From: Rhabditoides inermis
Lineage: Eukaryota > Nematoda > Chromadorea > Rhabditida > Rhabditidae
DNA: 64,000 nt
Reading direction: 5' to 3'
Assembly (NCBI GenBank): GCA_963966185.1
Contig: CAWZYM010000231.1
Location: forward strand, 186,001-250,000
Position 1 is the first letter of the stretch, and each line of letters starts with the position of its first letter. Below, piece after piece: positions 22,301 to 32,615 of this stretch. The notes beneath the pieces were generated by a model that was not told the origin of the DNA, searched no databases, and was given only the letters and a program-made list of their open reading frames with translations. The translations under genes and the position numbers were made by a program.

Positions 22301-25300
22301 CGGACCCGTCCAGCATGCCGCACTCCGACTCGACTGACAGTCCGAACACCGCGGACCCGTCCAGCATGCCGCACTCCGACTCAACAGACAGTCCGAACAC
22401 CGCAGACCCGTCCAGCATTCCGCACTCCGACTCGACAGACAGTCCGAACACCGCGGACCCGTCCAGCATGCCGCACTCCGACTCAACAGACAGTCCGAAC
22501 ACCGCAGACCCGTCCAGCATGCCGCACTCCGACTCGACAGACAGTGTGAACACCGCGGACCCGTCCAGCATGCCGCACTCCGACTCGACTGACAGTCCGA
22601 ACACCGCGGACCCGTCCAGCATTCCGCACTCCGACTCGACAGACAGTCCGAACACCGCGGACCCGTCCAGCATGCCGCACTCCGACTCGACTGACAGTCC
22701 GAACACCGCGGACCCGTCCAGCATGCCGTACTCCGAGTCGACTGACAGTCCGAACACCGCGGACCCGTCCAGCATTCCGCACTCCGACTCGATTGACAGT
22801 CCGAACACAGCGGACCCGTCCAGCATGCCGCACTCCGACTCGACAGACAGTGTGAACACCGCGGACCCGTCCAGCATGCCGCACTCCGACTCGACTGACA
22901 GTCCGAACACCGCGGACCCGTCCAGCATGCCGCACTCCGACTCAACAGACAGTCCGAACACCGCAGACCCGTCCAGCATTCCGCACTCCGACTCGACAGA
23001 CAGTCCGAACACCGCGGACCCGTCCAGCATGCCGCACTCCGACTCAACAGACAGTCCGAACACCGCAGACCCGTCCAGCATGCCGCACTCCGACTCGACA
23101 GACAGTGTGAACACCGCGGACCCGTCCAGCATGCCGCACTCCGACTCGACTGACAGTCCGAACACCGCGGACCCGTCCAGCATTCCGCACTCCGACTCGA
23201 CAGACACTCCGAACACCGCGGACCCGTCCAGCATGCCGCACTCCGACTCGACAGACAGTCCGAACACCGCAGACCCGTCCAGCATTCCGCACTCCGACTC
23301 GACTGACAGTCTGAACACCGCGGACCCGTCCAGCATTCCGCACTCCGACTCGACTGACAGTCCGAACACCGCGGACCCGTCCAGCATGCCGCACTCCGAC
23401 TCGACTGACAGTCCGAACACCGCGGACCCGTCCAGCATGCCGCACTCCGACTCGACAGACAGTCCGAACACCGCAGACCCGTCCAGCATTCCGCACTCCG
23501 ACTCGACTGACAGTCCAAACACCGCGGACCCGTCCAGCATTCCGCACTCCGACTCGACTGACAGTCCGAACACCGCGGACCCGTCCAGCATGCCGCACTC
23601 CGGCCCGACTGGAACTCCGAAAACAGACTCAACTGAAACTCCGAAAACCCCAAAGCCTTTCAAGGAGCCGAAAACAGACTCCACTGATACAGCGATAACT
23701 CCGAAGCCTTCCAAGGAGTCGAAGACTGACAGCTCGAAAACGATTGCAGCAATTACACCAACATCGATTTCAATACAACTCGAACAAGAAAACATGGCAA
23801 GTTTCATTTTCACTACAACCAAATTTCTATATTATTTAGACCGAAGACGTATTTTGCGAAAATGGACTGGGGAAAACGGTACATTATGGTCGATGGATTG
23901 AAAGCGATAAGAGCGGAGGATCGAGTGGGAATGAAAGTGGCAGCGGCGATAGTGATGAGGAAAATAGTAGCAATAATGAAAACAACGAAAACAACAGTGG
24001 AAATGGCAACAGTGGAGATAATGGAAATGAAATTGGCAGTGGTGGTGAAAGTGAAAACGTCGAAGCAAGTGGAAATGGAGAACACGATGGCAACAGCGGC
24101 AGCAGCGGCAGCAATGTAAACGATGGTAGCAACGGCAACAGTGGAAACCAAAATAATAACGGCAACAAAGAAAACAGTGGAAACAACGGCAGTGGTGGAA
24201 ACAATGGAAACAGCGGAAATAATGGGAACAACGGCAATTATGGGAACTGTGGATTCAATGGCGATGTGACAAATGCTGGTAACGGTGGAAATAAGGGAAA
24301 CAGCGGTAATGGTGGAAATAAGGGAAACACCGGTTCTAAAAAGAACGGTAATGGTGGTAACAATAAAGAAGATGGAAGCAACGATAGTGAAAAAGAAGAC
24401 GGGCGCGGTGGAAATAAAGGACAAAAAGGAGAAAACAGTGGTGGAGGTAAAGGAAAACGTGGAGGAAAGGATAAAAATGAAAAGAACAAAGAAAAGAATG
24501 ATCAAGGCAACGGAAAGGGAGGAGGCAGTGGGAACGGAGGAAAAGGTGGAAATGATGGAACAAATGGAAATGGAGGAATGAACGATAAGAATGATAAACG
24601 TGGAAACAACGGCAACGTTGACAATGACGGCAATGTAGAAAGCGGACGCAAAACGACCAAATCACCGAATCATAAAGGAAACAAGGGTGAACAAAATGGA
24701 AGTGCTGGTAACTCTGGAAACGGTGGAAATAATGGAAATGTACAAAACTGGAAGAAAACAACAAGTTCTCCGAGTAATGGAAACAATGGAAATAGTGGAA
24801 ACAGTGGCCATAACGGTAACAATGTCAGTGAAACTCCTGTTACTCTTGTAACTGGAAACAGCGGTGAAAACAGAGAGAACGTAGTAAAAACTACTCGTTC
24901 TTCAAACACCAAGAACACGAACAAAAATACTAGAACCACAAGAAACTCTGGTGCATTCACGACTCACCCAGATATTGATGATTGTCCTACAACTATTGGG
25001 AAAGAAGCGAATTACGCCGAAGCAGCCGCTTCAACAATAACAGGTTTAAAAATTTATTTTCTGTTTTCTTGCTGACATTGACTTATTTCAGATACGAATG
25101 GCTACGTTTTCACTGGTTCCTTGATGCTGGGCAAATGGCGAGAACTCGGATTCAACACCGACAACCTTATTCAACTATACTACGGAGTTAGCAGTGAGTC
25201 TGAAAACTTGTGACGAATGGAATACATGAAATTCATTATAGATTGTTCTCCACGCTCGTCAGTGTTCACGAAACGCTTCAAAGACATAAAGAAACAGAAG

Positions 25301-25612
25301 GGCCCGAAGGGATGTTCGTATGAGGGTGTGGGCGAGGCGGACGTGATGTGCTCCCGCCAATACGATGCAACCATCGGAGCCACTGTTCCATTCTACGAAT
25401 TCATAGCAGCTGATGGTAGCACTTTTGTAGTAATCTTTTATATAGGTGTGTTCTAGGTAACCGCCACTACACGACGACGTCTTGCGAGGTTGACAGGGAG
25501 TACTATACGGTAAAATTATCGAACAGAAACCAAAACAACAACACAGATTTTTCAGGAATCTTCTGTGCTCTGCTACGTCTGGCCGTATGACATTGAAAAA
25601 TGTGATCATTGA
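19368..25612 (+). CDS. Mucin-like stalked membrane protein with 43 x 17-residue repeats
   Basis: Nine exons join in one frame: 19368-19530, 19593-19717, 19959-19982, 21298-23796, 23840-25043, 25092-25193, 25242-25415, 25457-25509 and 25556-25612, giving 1466 residues. The fourth intron uses a GC donor (ATG|GCAAGT). Order of parts: a hydrophobic start; an acidic segment full of CC pairs (29-69); a probable transmembrane helix (76-92, LLWLALLIVIGGVAVA); 43 copies of PNTADPSSMPHSDSTDS and variants (about 147-877); an Asn/Gly/Lys-rich low-complexity stalk (about 950-1290); and a C-terminal domain of about 130 residues. That domain carries LGFNTDNLIQLYYGV, ATVPFYEF, NRHYTTTSCEVD and VLCYVWPY, which resemble DUF5648-type repeats. 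Ser/Thr-rich repeats suggest heavy O-glycosylation. With the helix near the N-terminus, a type II protein with an outward C-terminal head is likely. Two paralogues lie at 30352 and 32616. The first ATG is uncertain, since the paralogues lack the hydrophobic start. No function is known to me. Confidence 0.78.
19800..19880. repeat. Dispersed repeat also present near 29440-29550
   Basis: CGGCAATAGCGCGCAA, then an AAACAAGAGA block, ACGGTTAC, and a CGCTCTG...AGGCTATA block occur in the same order here (in an intron of the stalk-protein gene) and at 29440-29550. The copies are diverged and non-coding. Confidence 0.55.
20575..20635 (+). pseudogene. tRNA 3'-half remnant
   Basis: A perfect B-box with pairing T-stem (GCGGGTTCGATTCCCG, about 20611-20626) follows a GTGTAGTGG A-box-like word, but the distance is too short for a full tRNA. 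It sits in the third intron of the stalk-protein gene. Likely a truncated tRNA-derived element. Confidence 0.45.
21424..23616 (+). repeat. Coding minisatellite, 43 units of 51 bp
   Basis: Tandem 51 bp units encode PNTADPSS-M/I-PHSDSTDS. Units differ mainly at Met/Ile, Pro/Val/Leu at position 1, and Thr/Ile near the end. An 11-unit block (561 bp) is present twice in a row: the rare unit with PYSES occurs at about 22166 and 22727, and the neighbours match in order. The repeat has no stop in the reverse frames, so long antisense open frames (over 700 codons) are by-products. Confidence 0.95.
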
Positions 25613-25658
25613 AAAACTTCGCATCCCATTGTCGAATAATAAAAATAGTCATTTCTTG

Positions 25659-25956
25659 TGCCGGGGGCGCGGCTCAGTAGATAGAGCGTTCGTCTGTCAA
25701 TCTCACGGTCGCTGGTTCGATCCCCCTCGGAGTCAACCATTCTTGCGAAATTCACCCAGCCCCTGTGGTGTGGCAAACCACTCTCATGGTAGCCAGAAGG
25801 CGTCACAGCACCATCTACGGACTCAAGAACGGAATCAAGACGTCCGACGCCACCCAATCCAACTACCTCTGCTGACGTCGTCGTAATCCAAGAACCCTAT
25901 CTTGTTCTCGACTAGGAGGACCCCGGATTCAACCGGCTAAACAAAACAAAAAAAAC
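25659..25956 (+). mobile_element. tRNA-derived SINE-like element, copy 1
   Basis: The head has an A-box (GGCTCAGTAGATAGAGC) and B-box (GGTTCGATCCCCC) with a loop that would read anticodon TCA. A 150 bp body follows (CATGGTAGCCAGAAGGCGTC through TTGTTCTCGACTAGGAG) and an A-rich tail (AAACAAAACAAAAAAAA). The same body and tail recur in reverse orientation at 29727-29948. Internal Pol III promoter, body and A-rich tail are the SINE hallmarks. Confidence 0.75.
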
Positions 25957-26012
25957 TTGTTTAGATAAGTAATGCAACCAAATTGGTATAATCTGTTGAA
26001 AAGTACTTGCGT

Positions 26013-26175
26013 AAAGTAAGTTTGTCTTCAACAAATGCATGAAACCTTTACAAATACTACTTGTCATCGTTATGCACAGGTACTAAATGTCATCGTTATG
26101 CACAGGTTTGTGTTAGTATGTATTTGTAAACGTTTTATGCATGTGCTTTTGTTGAATTGGATCAAGACAAACATA
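26013..26175. repeat. Short fold-back repeat with internal tandem 19-mer
   Basis: GTTTGTCTTCAACAAATGCA at the left is partly mirrored by TGCATGTGCTTTTGTTGAAT...AAGACAAAC at the right. GTCATCGTTATGCACAGGT occurs twice in the loop. The right arm shares words with the larger fold-back element at 28866-29242, so they belong to one family. Confidence 0.6.
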
Positions 26176-26557
26176 CAACTATTTTTTCTTGGTATTGTAT
26201 AAAAACGAATTCAAACTACACTTTTCTCTGCATTTTCGGTCGCCGTGGCGTAAGTGCATGTCTGCGCTCTCTGCCGATAGCGTGCTCTCTCGCGATTTCT
26301 CTGCGCGCCCTGCCCGCCTGCCGGGAGAGAACTACAGTGTTCGGAATTTAGGTTCCTATTGACGGCAAAATATTTGAATTCACGCGCGAAAAGACTGTGG
26401 GGAGAGAAGAGACGCAGACAGTTAGCGCGCCCGCTCTCTCACTTTCCCATTATATCTCGCGATTCAAACGAATAAAATAGTCCGTCCGGCGACTGTAGCC
26501 AGAGTGACGGGAAACGACAATCACCCATTCTAAGCCCTATCCTAAGCCAAAAGAGAA

Positions 26558-26685
26558 GGCGCTGCGCGCCCTCTCTAATTGTGCGACAACAATGACAAAA
26601 TCGTATAACGAGTTTGAAGTATGTACAATTAAGGGCGGCGCGCAGCGCCGCCCGTTTGTCTTGATCTTTGACGCGCGCAGCGCGT
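26558..26685. repeat. Three perfect GC-rich palindromes with a 3-nt GCA/TGC loop
   Basis: GGCGC-TGC-GCGCC at 26558-26570, GGGCGGCGC-GCA-GCGCCGCCC at 26633-26653 and ACGCGC-GCA-GCGCGT at 26671-26685. All three share the CGCGCAGCGC core, one on the opposite strand. They sit in AT-balanced intergenic sequence and are not part of any gene I can see. Confidence 0.7.
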
Positions 26686-27170
26686 AACCCCCAAGGCATA
26701 CTCAATTTCCTCTATCCCAATACGATATACTCCATAGTATGTGTTCCAAAATATCCAAAACAACTTTTCGCTCATTCTGCCACTAAACGTGTTTACGACG
26801 ACGACGACGACGCGCATCACGTAAGCCCCACCCACTGAACTCTGCGCTCATTGGTCGCTCGGCCCACTGTCTGTGCAATCTGATTGGCCGAACGCTCATG
26901 CCCCGCCTTTCGCTCAGCCACTCTCACATCCCGGCCTCTTGGCTCTCTCACGACCGTACGCTCTCTGCGCGCTCTCTCTTCTTCCAGCCGAGCTGGAAGA
27001 AGCGTTCTTTTCGATCAGCCACTCTCTTCTCTCTCAGACCGTCTGATTCTCTCACTTGCGCACGCTCTCTGCGCGCACTCTCTTTCTCGTGCGAGCCAGA
27101 ATGGGCAGCCGGCCTGAAATCAAATGGATCGATCGGTGAGGAGAGGGCGAGTGAGAGAGCTCGGCAGTTA

Positions 27171-27748
27171 ACACACGATCCGCGTAAGAATCGGACGAGG
27201 TGGGACCTAGGAACTTAGTGCGCGGTTATAGGGGTTTTAAAGGGTGCTCTACAAGGTAGTATAGGTGATTTTGTCTAGGTGATGAAAAATGGCGGTAAAA
27301 CGCAAAAAATTTTTTCGGGCCATTTTCATCGCTCTGGATGGAAGAAAAGGCAACACCAGATTTTCACGAAAAAAATCATAGTAATTTGATCAAACGCGTA
27401 AAATCGAATGGTGTTAGTCGTTTTTGTTGTATCGAGGCGAAAAAATCTCAAAAAAAATGAATTTTTTTTAAGTTTTTGATCATAACTTTTTATTTTTTGT
27501 TTTATGAAAAAAATGTTCATGTACAAAAAGTCTTATAATATCAATACAAATCGAACAAGCCTTTCAAAAATAGTTTTGGACAAAAACTGACTGATTTGAG
27601 GTCATGGTCCCTTAACTGACCAAATTTGCATATTGGGACAAAATCACCTATACTACCGTAAAGCACCCTTGAAAACCCCTATAACCGCGCACTTAGCTCT
27701 TAGGTCCCACCTGCCCGAAATTGTCCGATTCTTACGCGGATCGTGTGT
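27171..27748. mobile_element. 578 bp inverted-repeat element (MITE), family member 1
   Basis: Termini ACACACGATCCGCGTAAGAA and its inverse, flanked by TA (the wider flank TTAA is symmetrical, so a 4 bp duplication is also possible). Arms of about 140 bp include the words GGTGGGACCTAGGA and CACCTATACTACC. No open frame of note. The same arm sequence bounds the larger element at 47477-48642. Confidence 0.82.
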
Positions 27749-28042
27749 TAAAAAACGTGCGAATAGCGGAGGAGCAGAGCAGTGCGGGTGAGGCTGCTTT
27801 GATCTCTGTGCCACAACTTCTCAATTTTAACAGTACTTATTACTGCCATTAACATAATATAATAAGGAAGATCAGTTTAACGCACTCGGCTCTGCAATTT
27901 CATGACCGAGGTTTCAGTGGCTCGGAATCTAATGAAGTCTGTTTTATATGATACGTATGTGCATACATAAATGATTTCAAAAGCAACATTCGAATTTATT
28001 TGCAAACATCGCGAAACATTCGCAAAACAAACTGGCAGATAT

Positions 28043-28110
28043 GAAAATCGAACGTGCCTGGTTAGTACCAGTACGCCCTCACCCTACCACTTGAGCTTTT
28101 CCACATCATG
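28043..28110 (-). pseudogene. tRNA-like sequence
   Basis: On the minus strand AGCTCAAGTGGTAGGG (A-box-like) is followed at tRNA distance by ACGTTCGATTTT (B-box-like). Stem pairing is poor. Probably a decayed SINE head. Confidence 0.4.
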
Positions 28111-28129
28111 ATGAAACTTCTTTGAGAAT

Positions 28130-28320
28130 ATGGGGTGGCTAGCGCAGTGGATGTGCGCGCAGCTATCATGCGGAAGGTCCCGAGTTCAATCCTCTCGGCG
28201 GCCAATGATGTACCGCTAGTCACGGTGGAGTGACGACCACCCTCACAACTTTCGTGAGCCTCTAGTCAGAAGTCTGTGACGTCATCTGATCCCAATTCAT
28301 TGCATTAATTAATGGACCCC
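28130..28320 (+). mobile_element. tRNA-derived SINE-like element, diverged
   Basis: A tRNA-like head (A-box TGGCTAGCGCAGTGG, B-box GAGTTCAATCCTC) is followed by a body with GTGAGCCTCTAGTCAGAAG...GTGACGTCAT. The body aligns loosely with the body of the element at 25659. No clear A-rich tail. Confidence 0.55.
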
Positions 28321-28865
28321 TTGTAAGCAGCTAGCGATTTGTACTCGAGAGCCTCAGGTTGGCTAGGTCGACGGTTGTATAACTTGAAACTGCTGATAAA
28401 CAAACTTTTAACGGTACATGCACTCGTAATATTACATGATAACTAGTGAAGAATGGCTAGTTTACTCGTAGTAGAATTTCATTTCGACTAGCTAGTAACT
28501 TGCTAGGTAATGGAACTGCTTAGAAGATGAAGGGAAGAAGATAGAAGTTTGTAACGTGTGTAGCGCGCGTCAATGAGCGACCGGCAGAGGCGTGAGCGAT
28601 TGGACCAAGCTATTTCGAAGGTTTCTAAATTAGATACATTCGTATATAACACAAACATTGTTCGGCAACACATGATCTATCAGTTTCAAAAAAGCGGGAA
28701 TCACAGAAACTATTTTATAATTTCAAACCAGTGAATATCACTATGTAGATGTATTGTTTGTTGTATAAGTTATTTGTATTTTCAATCATGACATTTTTTT
28801 CAATCATTATTTTCGTAATTCACCAATGTGAAAAAAATTTCTTCGAAATTTGAGAAAAGGACATC

Positions 28866-29242
28866 CATTCTTTTTCGAAAAGTACGTAAGTAAAGAGAAG
28901 AGGTTTGTCTGGATCTGATTCAACAAAAGCACATGCATAAAATCTCTTTGCAGCTGACTAAAATATCAAAACAAACCTGCTCTTTCCAATATATGAAAAT
29001 AGAACATGAATATTGATAATTATGATAATTTATTTATAGTGAATTATAATAAAAATTTGGCCTATCTCACCCCTTACATTATATATTTTTTGATGTTTAA
29101 AAACACACTTTAGAGTGATTCGAAAGAGCAGGTTTGTTTTGATTTTTTAGTCAGCTGCAAAGAGATTTTATGCATGTGCTTTTGTTGAATCAGATCCAGA
29201 CAAACCTCTTCTCTTTACTTACGTACTTTTCGAAAAAGAATG
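28866..29242. mobile_element. 377 bp near-perfect fold-back element
   Basis: Arms 28866-28986 and 29123-29242 are about 120 bp each and almost identical as inverted repeats (they share TTTTTCGAAAAGTACGTAAG and AGAGGTTTGTCTGGATC). A 136 bp AT-rich loop separates them. High arm identity suggests recent insertion or homogenisation. No coding capacity. Confidence 0.85.
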
Positions 29243-29726
29243 TACATACATATGACCATATGATTTCAATTACTATTTTTTTCAATATTTCTTTACAATG
29301 TACTTACAGTATCGGAATGGCCTAACTTCATAAGCTCCGGCTTATAGATGTACATCTTTGATTATGTTTCCTACTGTATTATAGTTCTATGCTCGCAATA
29401 AGTTGCGCGCTGCGGGGTATATCAGAGGAAGACGGAGAGTCAGCTCTCGGCAATAGCGCGCAAAACAAGAGAGGGAGACGGTTACGGCACCGTATTTCGA
29501 ACTGCAAGAGAGGTAGATCGAAAACTATCGCTCTGGCGCAGGCTATATGCTAAACGTATTCGGAGATTTCACAAGGGGACCAGAGTTTTCACCAACTATG
29601 AAGGCTGCGGTGATAGGCACTGATCTAGAGTTTTTATGCGAATGAATTCTCCTCACATCGCACACCTATCCTAACAAACAAATCCATCATGAACACCATC
29701 ATAGCTGATATGCCAATCTCTGTGTT

Positions 29727-29948
29727 TTTTTTGTTTAACCGGTAGCATCCGGGGTTCTCCTAGTCGAGAACAAGATAGTCGAGAACAAGATTCTTGGATT
29801 ACGACAACGTCAGCAAAGGGAATTGGGTTGGGTGGCGTCGGACGTCTTGAATTCCGTTCTTGAGTCCGTAGATGGTGCTGTGACGCCTTCTGGCTACCAT
29901 GAGAACTCTCCACTGATACTGAGCCGCGCTTCGGCACAACTTCTTAAA
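29727..29948 (-). mobile_element. tRNA-derived SINE-like element, copy 2
   Basis: Reverse-oriented relative of the element at 25659. It shares the GCGCGGCTCAGTA head start, the whole body and the A-rich tail, but most of the tRNA-like head between A-box and B-box is deleted. A TTGTTCTCGACTA segment is duplicated within the body. Confidence 0.72.
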
Positions 29949-30351
29949 CCGTGGCGTATTTGGAGCGTTATATGGAAGAATACCGTGAATACCTAGAAGA
30001 ACCACACACGCAGTAACGTGATTTGAAAAAAAAACACATGAAAACTGTGTGAATGTGTGAAACTGTGAAACATTCACTGGTCCGTTTTATTCCGAGACTG
30101 TATTACGCATTTGTCCAGAGAGATTATCTTGAAGAGATACTTATTCTACATTCACGAAAGACACAGGAACTCACCCCCCCCCCCCCCTAAGTCCACGTCG
30201 ACTTATTCCAAAAGACAGACAATTTCCTCCGAAAACCAATTGAAAGGCGCCTATTCTCACGCTGAAGTGGTGGGAAGGCTGGGATCGCTGCGTGATGACA
30301 GCGTAAAAGGAGCATCGGCAGGTGGATGAGACAGACTGGACTGGATAGAGC

Positions 30352-32404
30352 ATGTGCAGACGTAGCTGTTGCGGAGGCGGCGGAGGCTGCGGAGGATTTT
30401 CTTTCTCCTCCCTCATTGGACTCCTTCTAGTAGGATACATTATCAAGACTCATCCCGAGCTGCTCGAAAAGCTGATGGTGCGGACTCTCTCATATTATTC
30501 GTATTTGTTTTCATTATCGAATATAGAGCGGCGTTAGCAACGGAGGATCGTGCCCGAACACTGCCGCCACCTCTGATCCCTTCACTTCGGACCCCAACCT
30601 CGCTACGAACGCACCTGGTGAGACTGATGGAAGTGCGACAGGAATGCCGGATGCACCTGCCAATGGACAGAATGGAGTGACTGCGGGTGTGAATGAGACC
30701 CCTTCAGCATCCAATGGAGGAGCTGACGGTTCAAATCTGGGTAACGGGTCGAATAGAATGAAGACACCAAAATGTATCGACTTCAGGCACGAATGACGGA
30801 TCGAATGGAGGCGGAGTGACGACCCCGAAAAGCAGAAACCCACTCGCCACTGTGAGTCATAGATATCCGCTTACACAATGGTGATTGTTTAAAACTGGCA
30901 AAAAATTGAAAAGACCCACCATCTCCCCCATGGGGGAACAGACCACGAACGGGTGGTACGGTAACTAAGAGCACAGTCAAATTTGAAAGAAAGTGAAACA
31001 CGAGCGGTAGCAGGACTCGAATCTGCGACAGAGCGCACTCGGCAGATTGCTAGGTTAACATATAACCGGCTGCGCCATTGAGGACGTGGCAAGATCCTTT
31101 CATTGAGCGATGATCTACTGCGCGCTTGTGAGTTTTGTGAAGAAAAGTAGACAATAATGAGACACAAGCATGAGAGACGATTTGATTGTTTTCGAAAACA
31201 TACGTTTCAGCTGAAAATGAATGGTTTTCCTTTGCACAGTCCGTCTTTGATTGATCGCAAATCAACTAGATGTCTCAATACTAGCAAATTGCACTCATCG
31301 CCTCTATGGCGCAACCGGTAAGAGTTTCGCCTAGCAATCTGTTCGGCTGGTTCATGTCGCGGGTTCGAATACACTCTACGACAGGTGTTTTGCTGAAACC
31401 TTGCTACCGTAGCAATGTGCCTGCGAATCATAACTTGTGTAAGATTCACTCAGTCAATCATTTGGGATTTTGTCCACTTTATCAGGAGGCGACGCACCCG
31501 GCGGACGATGCGACGTCGGCCCCACTGCCCACTGGAACACCGCCCGCAAATCCCGATGCAATGGTCAGAGACAGATATTGCTAGGTTGTTTCGAACACAA
31601 CATCACAGGACGCGGCGACGGCGGTGAAGTACGGTCTGACGAAGCAGGTGTACATGGGAGCGTGGAACAACACGGACAAGGAGTACAACCACCAGTACCT
31701 CGACACGAGATTGGACGAGTTCCGCGCACTCTACGCACAGACCGAGATGAAGGACAGTGAGTGGGGATTCTGGAATGCATATAGAATATTATATTTGTGA
31801 AACATGTGATTCGTTGCAGCCTACTACCGGTTCACGTTCACCGACCAGGTGAGGCTGGCCGGTTTCCGCCAGCTCGGCTACGACATCAGCAAGTTCATCA
31901 AGCTGTTCTTCGGAGTGCGGCGTGAGTGGAGGGAGAAAAGCAAAAGAAGGGAAGAGTCCGATGATTCACATTTAGAGCGCATTCCGTTCACTGTGATGCT
32001 GTCCCCTTCCCAGGAAGATATCTACACCTCCAACACCGGCGGATACTTCTATGCCCTCGTCAGTTTGTTATTGGCTCTTCAACCTCCAACTACGCTCATG
32101 TTGTACGAGGCTTCTCTCTTTGCCACTCCTTCCTTTTCAGAAATCGACGGATCAGGACCGTCGCGTGGACCTCGCGTGCTCCAGTGTGCCCGATGAGAAG
32201 ACCGGAGCCACTGTGCCCTTCTACGAATACGTTGGAGTGGACGGTAAGGGACGGAGAGCATCTGGTTCGATGCAATGCATCATTCCAGGGCGCCGCTACT
32301 ACACGATCGACCAGTCTGCGGTTGACAGGAGCATCTACAAGGCGCAGCCGACGCTGCTCTGCTACGTGTTCCGCTTCTTCCGCTTCTACCAAGGCGTCGC
32401 GTAA
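30352..32404 (+). CDS. Stalked membrane protein, paralogue 2
   Basis: Nine exons: 30352-30477, 30527-30740, 30787-30851, 31486-31563, 31609-31756, 31820-31921, 32018-32058, 32141-32243 and 32289-32404, giving 330 residues. The N-terminus (MCRRSCCGGGGGCGG) has the CC pair of its relatives, then a helix (about 16-32, SFSSLIGLLLVGYIIK). An Asn/Gly/Ser/Thr/Pro-rich linker of about 100 residues replaces the giant stalk of the first gene. The head holds QVYMGAWNNTDKEYNHQYLD, LGYDISKFIKLFFGV, ATVPFYEYVGVDGRRYYTID and LLCYVF. These match blocks in the other two genes and resemble DUF5648-type modules. The 102-nt exon encoding the LGYD block is the same length as in gene 1, and the 103-nt exon matches gene 3, supporting common descent. 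Two inverted tRNA-like sequences lie in the third intron. Confidence 0.78.
31008..31385. repeat. Inverted pair of tRNA-like sequences
   Basis: A minus-strand copy (about 31008-31086) and a plus-strand copy (31300-31385) share TGGCGCA-CCGGT, CTAGCAATCTG and a TTCGA B-box-like word. They face away from each other across 213 bp inside an intron of the second stalk-protein gene. Both have A- and B-box spacing of a tRNA with a long variable region, but imperfect stems. Confidence 0.55.
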
Positions 32405-32417
32405 ACCGATCGATTGC

Positions 32418-32423
32418 AATAAA
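32418..32423 (+). other. Poly(A) signal of stalk paralogue 2
   Basis: AATAAA 14 bases after the stop codon. The next gene starts about 190 bases downstream, within range of nematode operon spacing. Confidence 0.7.
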
Positions 32424-32615
32424 CATCAGTTCCCATTACAATTGTTTGATATCACATATCACAATAACACCCCCTGTTCTTCGCTTTCCCACGAGATGAC
32501 CGTGTCACACAAGGGAATCCCGTTGATTAGAATACATAAACGGGCCTGGAAACTGTAGTGTCGTGCGTTCAGTGCCAGGTGGCCATTGTGTTGTGTATGA
32601 TGTTCTCCATTCAGG

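Larger units (their letters stand above)
25613..30351. other. Repeat-rich intergenic region between stalk-protein genes
   Basis: No coding gene is supported. It holds SINE-like elements (25659-25956, 28043-28110, 28130-28320, 29727-29948), fold-back elements (26013-26175, 27171-27748, 28866-29242), three short GC palindromes near 26558-26685 and a copy of the repeat seen at 19800. A C homopolymer of about 14 bases lies at 30175-30188. Confidence 0.6.

Noticed and set aside
21294..23822. 842-codon antisense open frame
   Set aside because: It exists only because the 51 bp repeat has no stop in that frame; there is no splice or start context, and the plus-strand gene explains the region.
25659..25740. 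Functional tRNA with anticodon TCA (selenocysteine/suppressor)
   Set aside because: Anticodon stem pairs poorly, and the sequence continues into a SINE body found again at 29727.
30171..30446. Pro-rich minus-strand protein over the start of stalk gene 2
   Set aside because: Reverse complement of the Gly/Cys-rich first exon and a poly-C run; no supporting exons.
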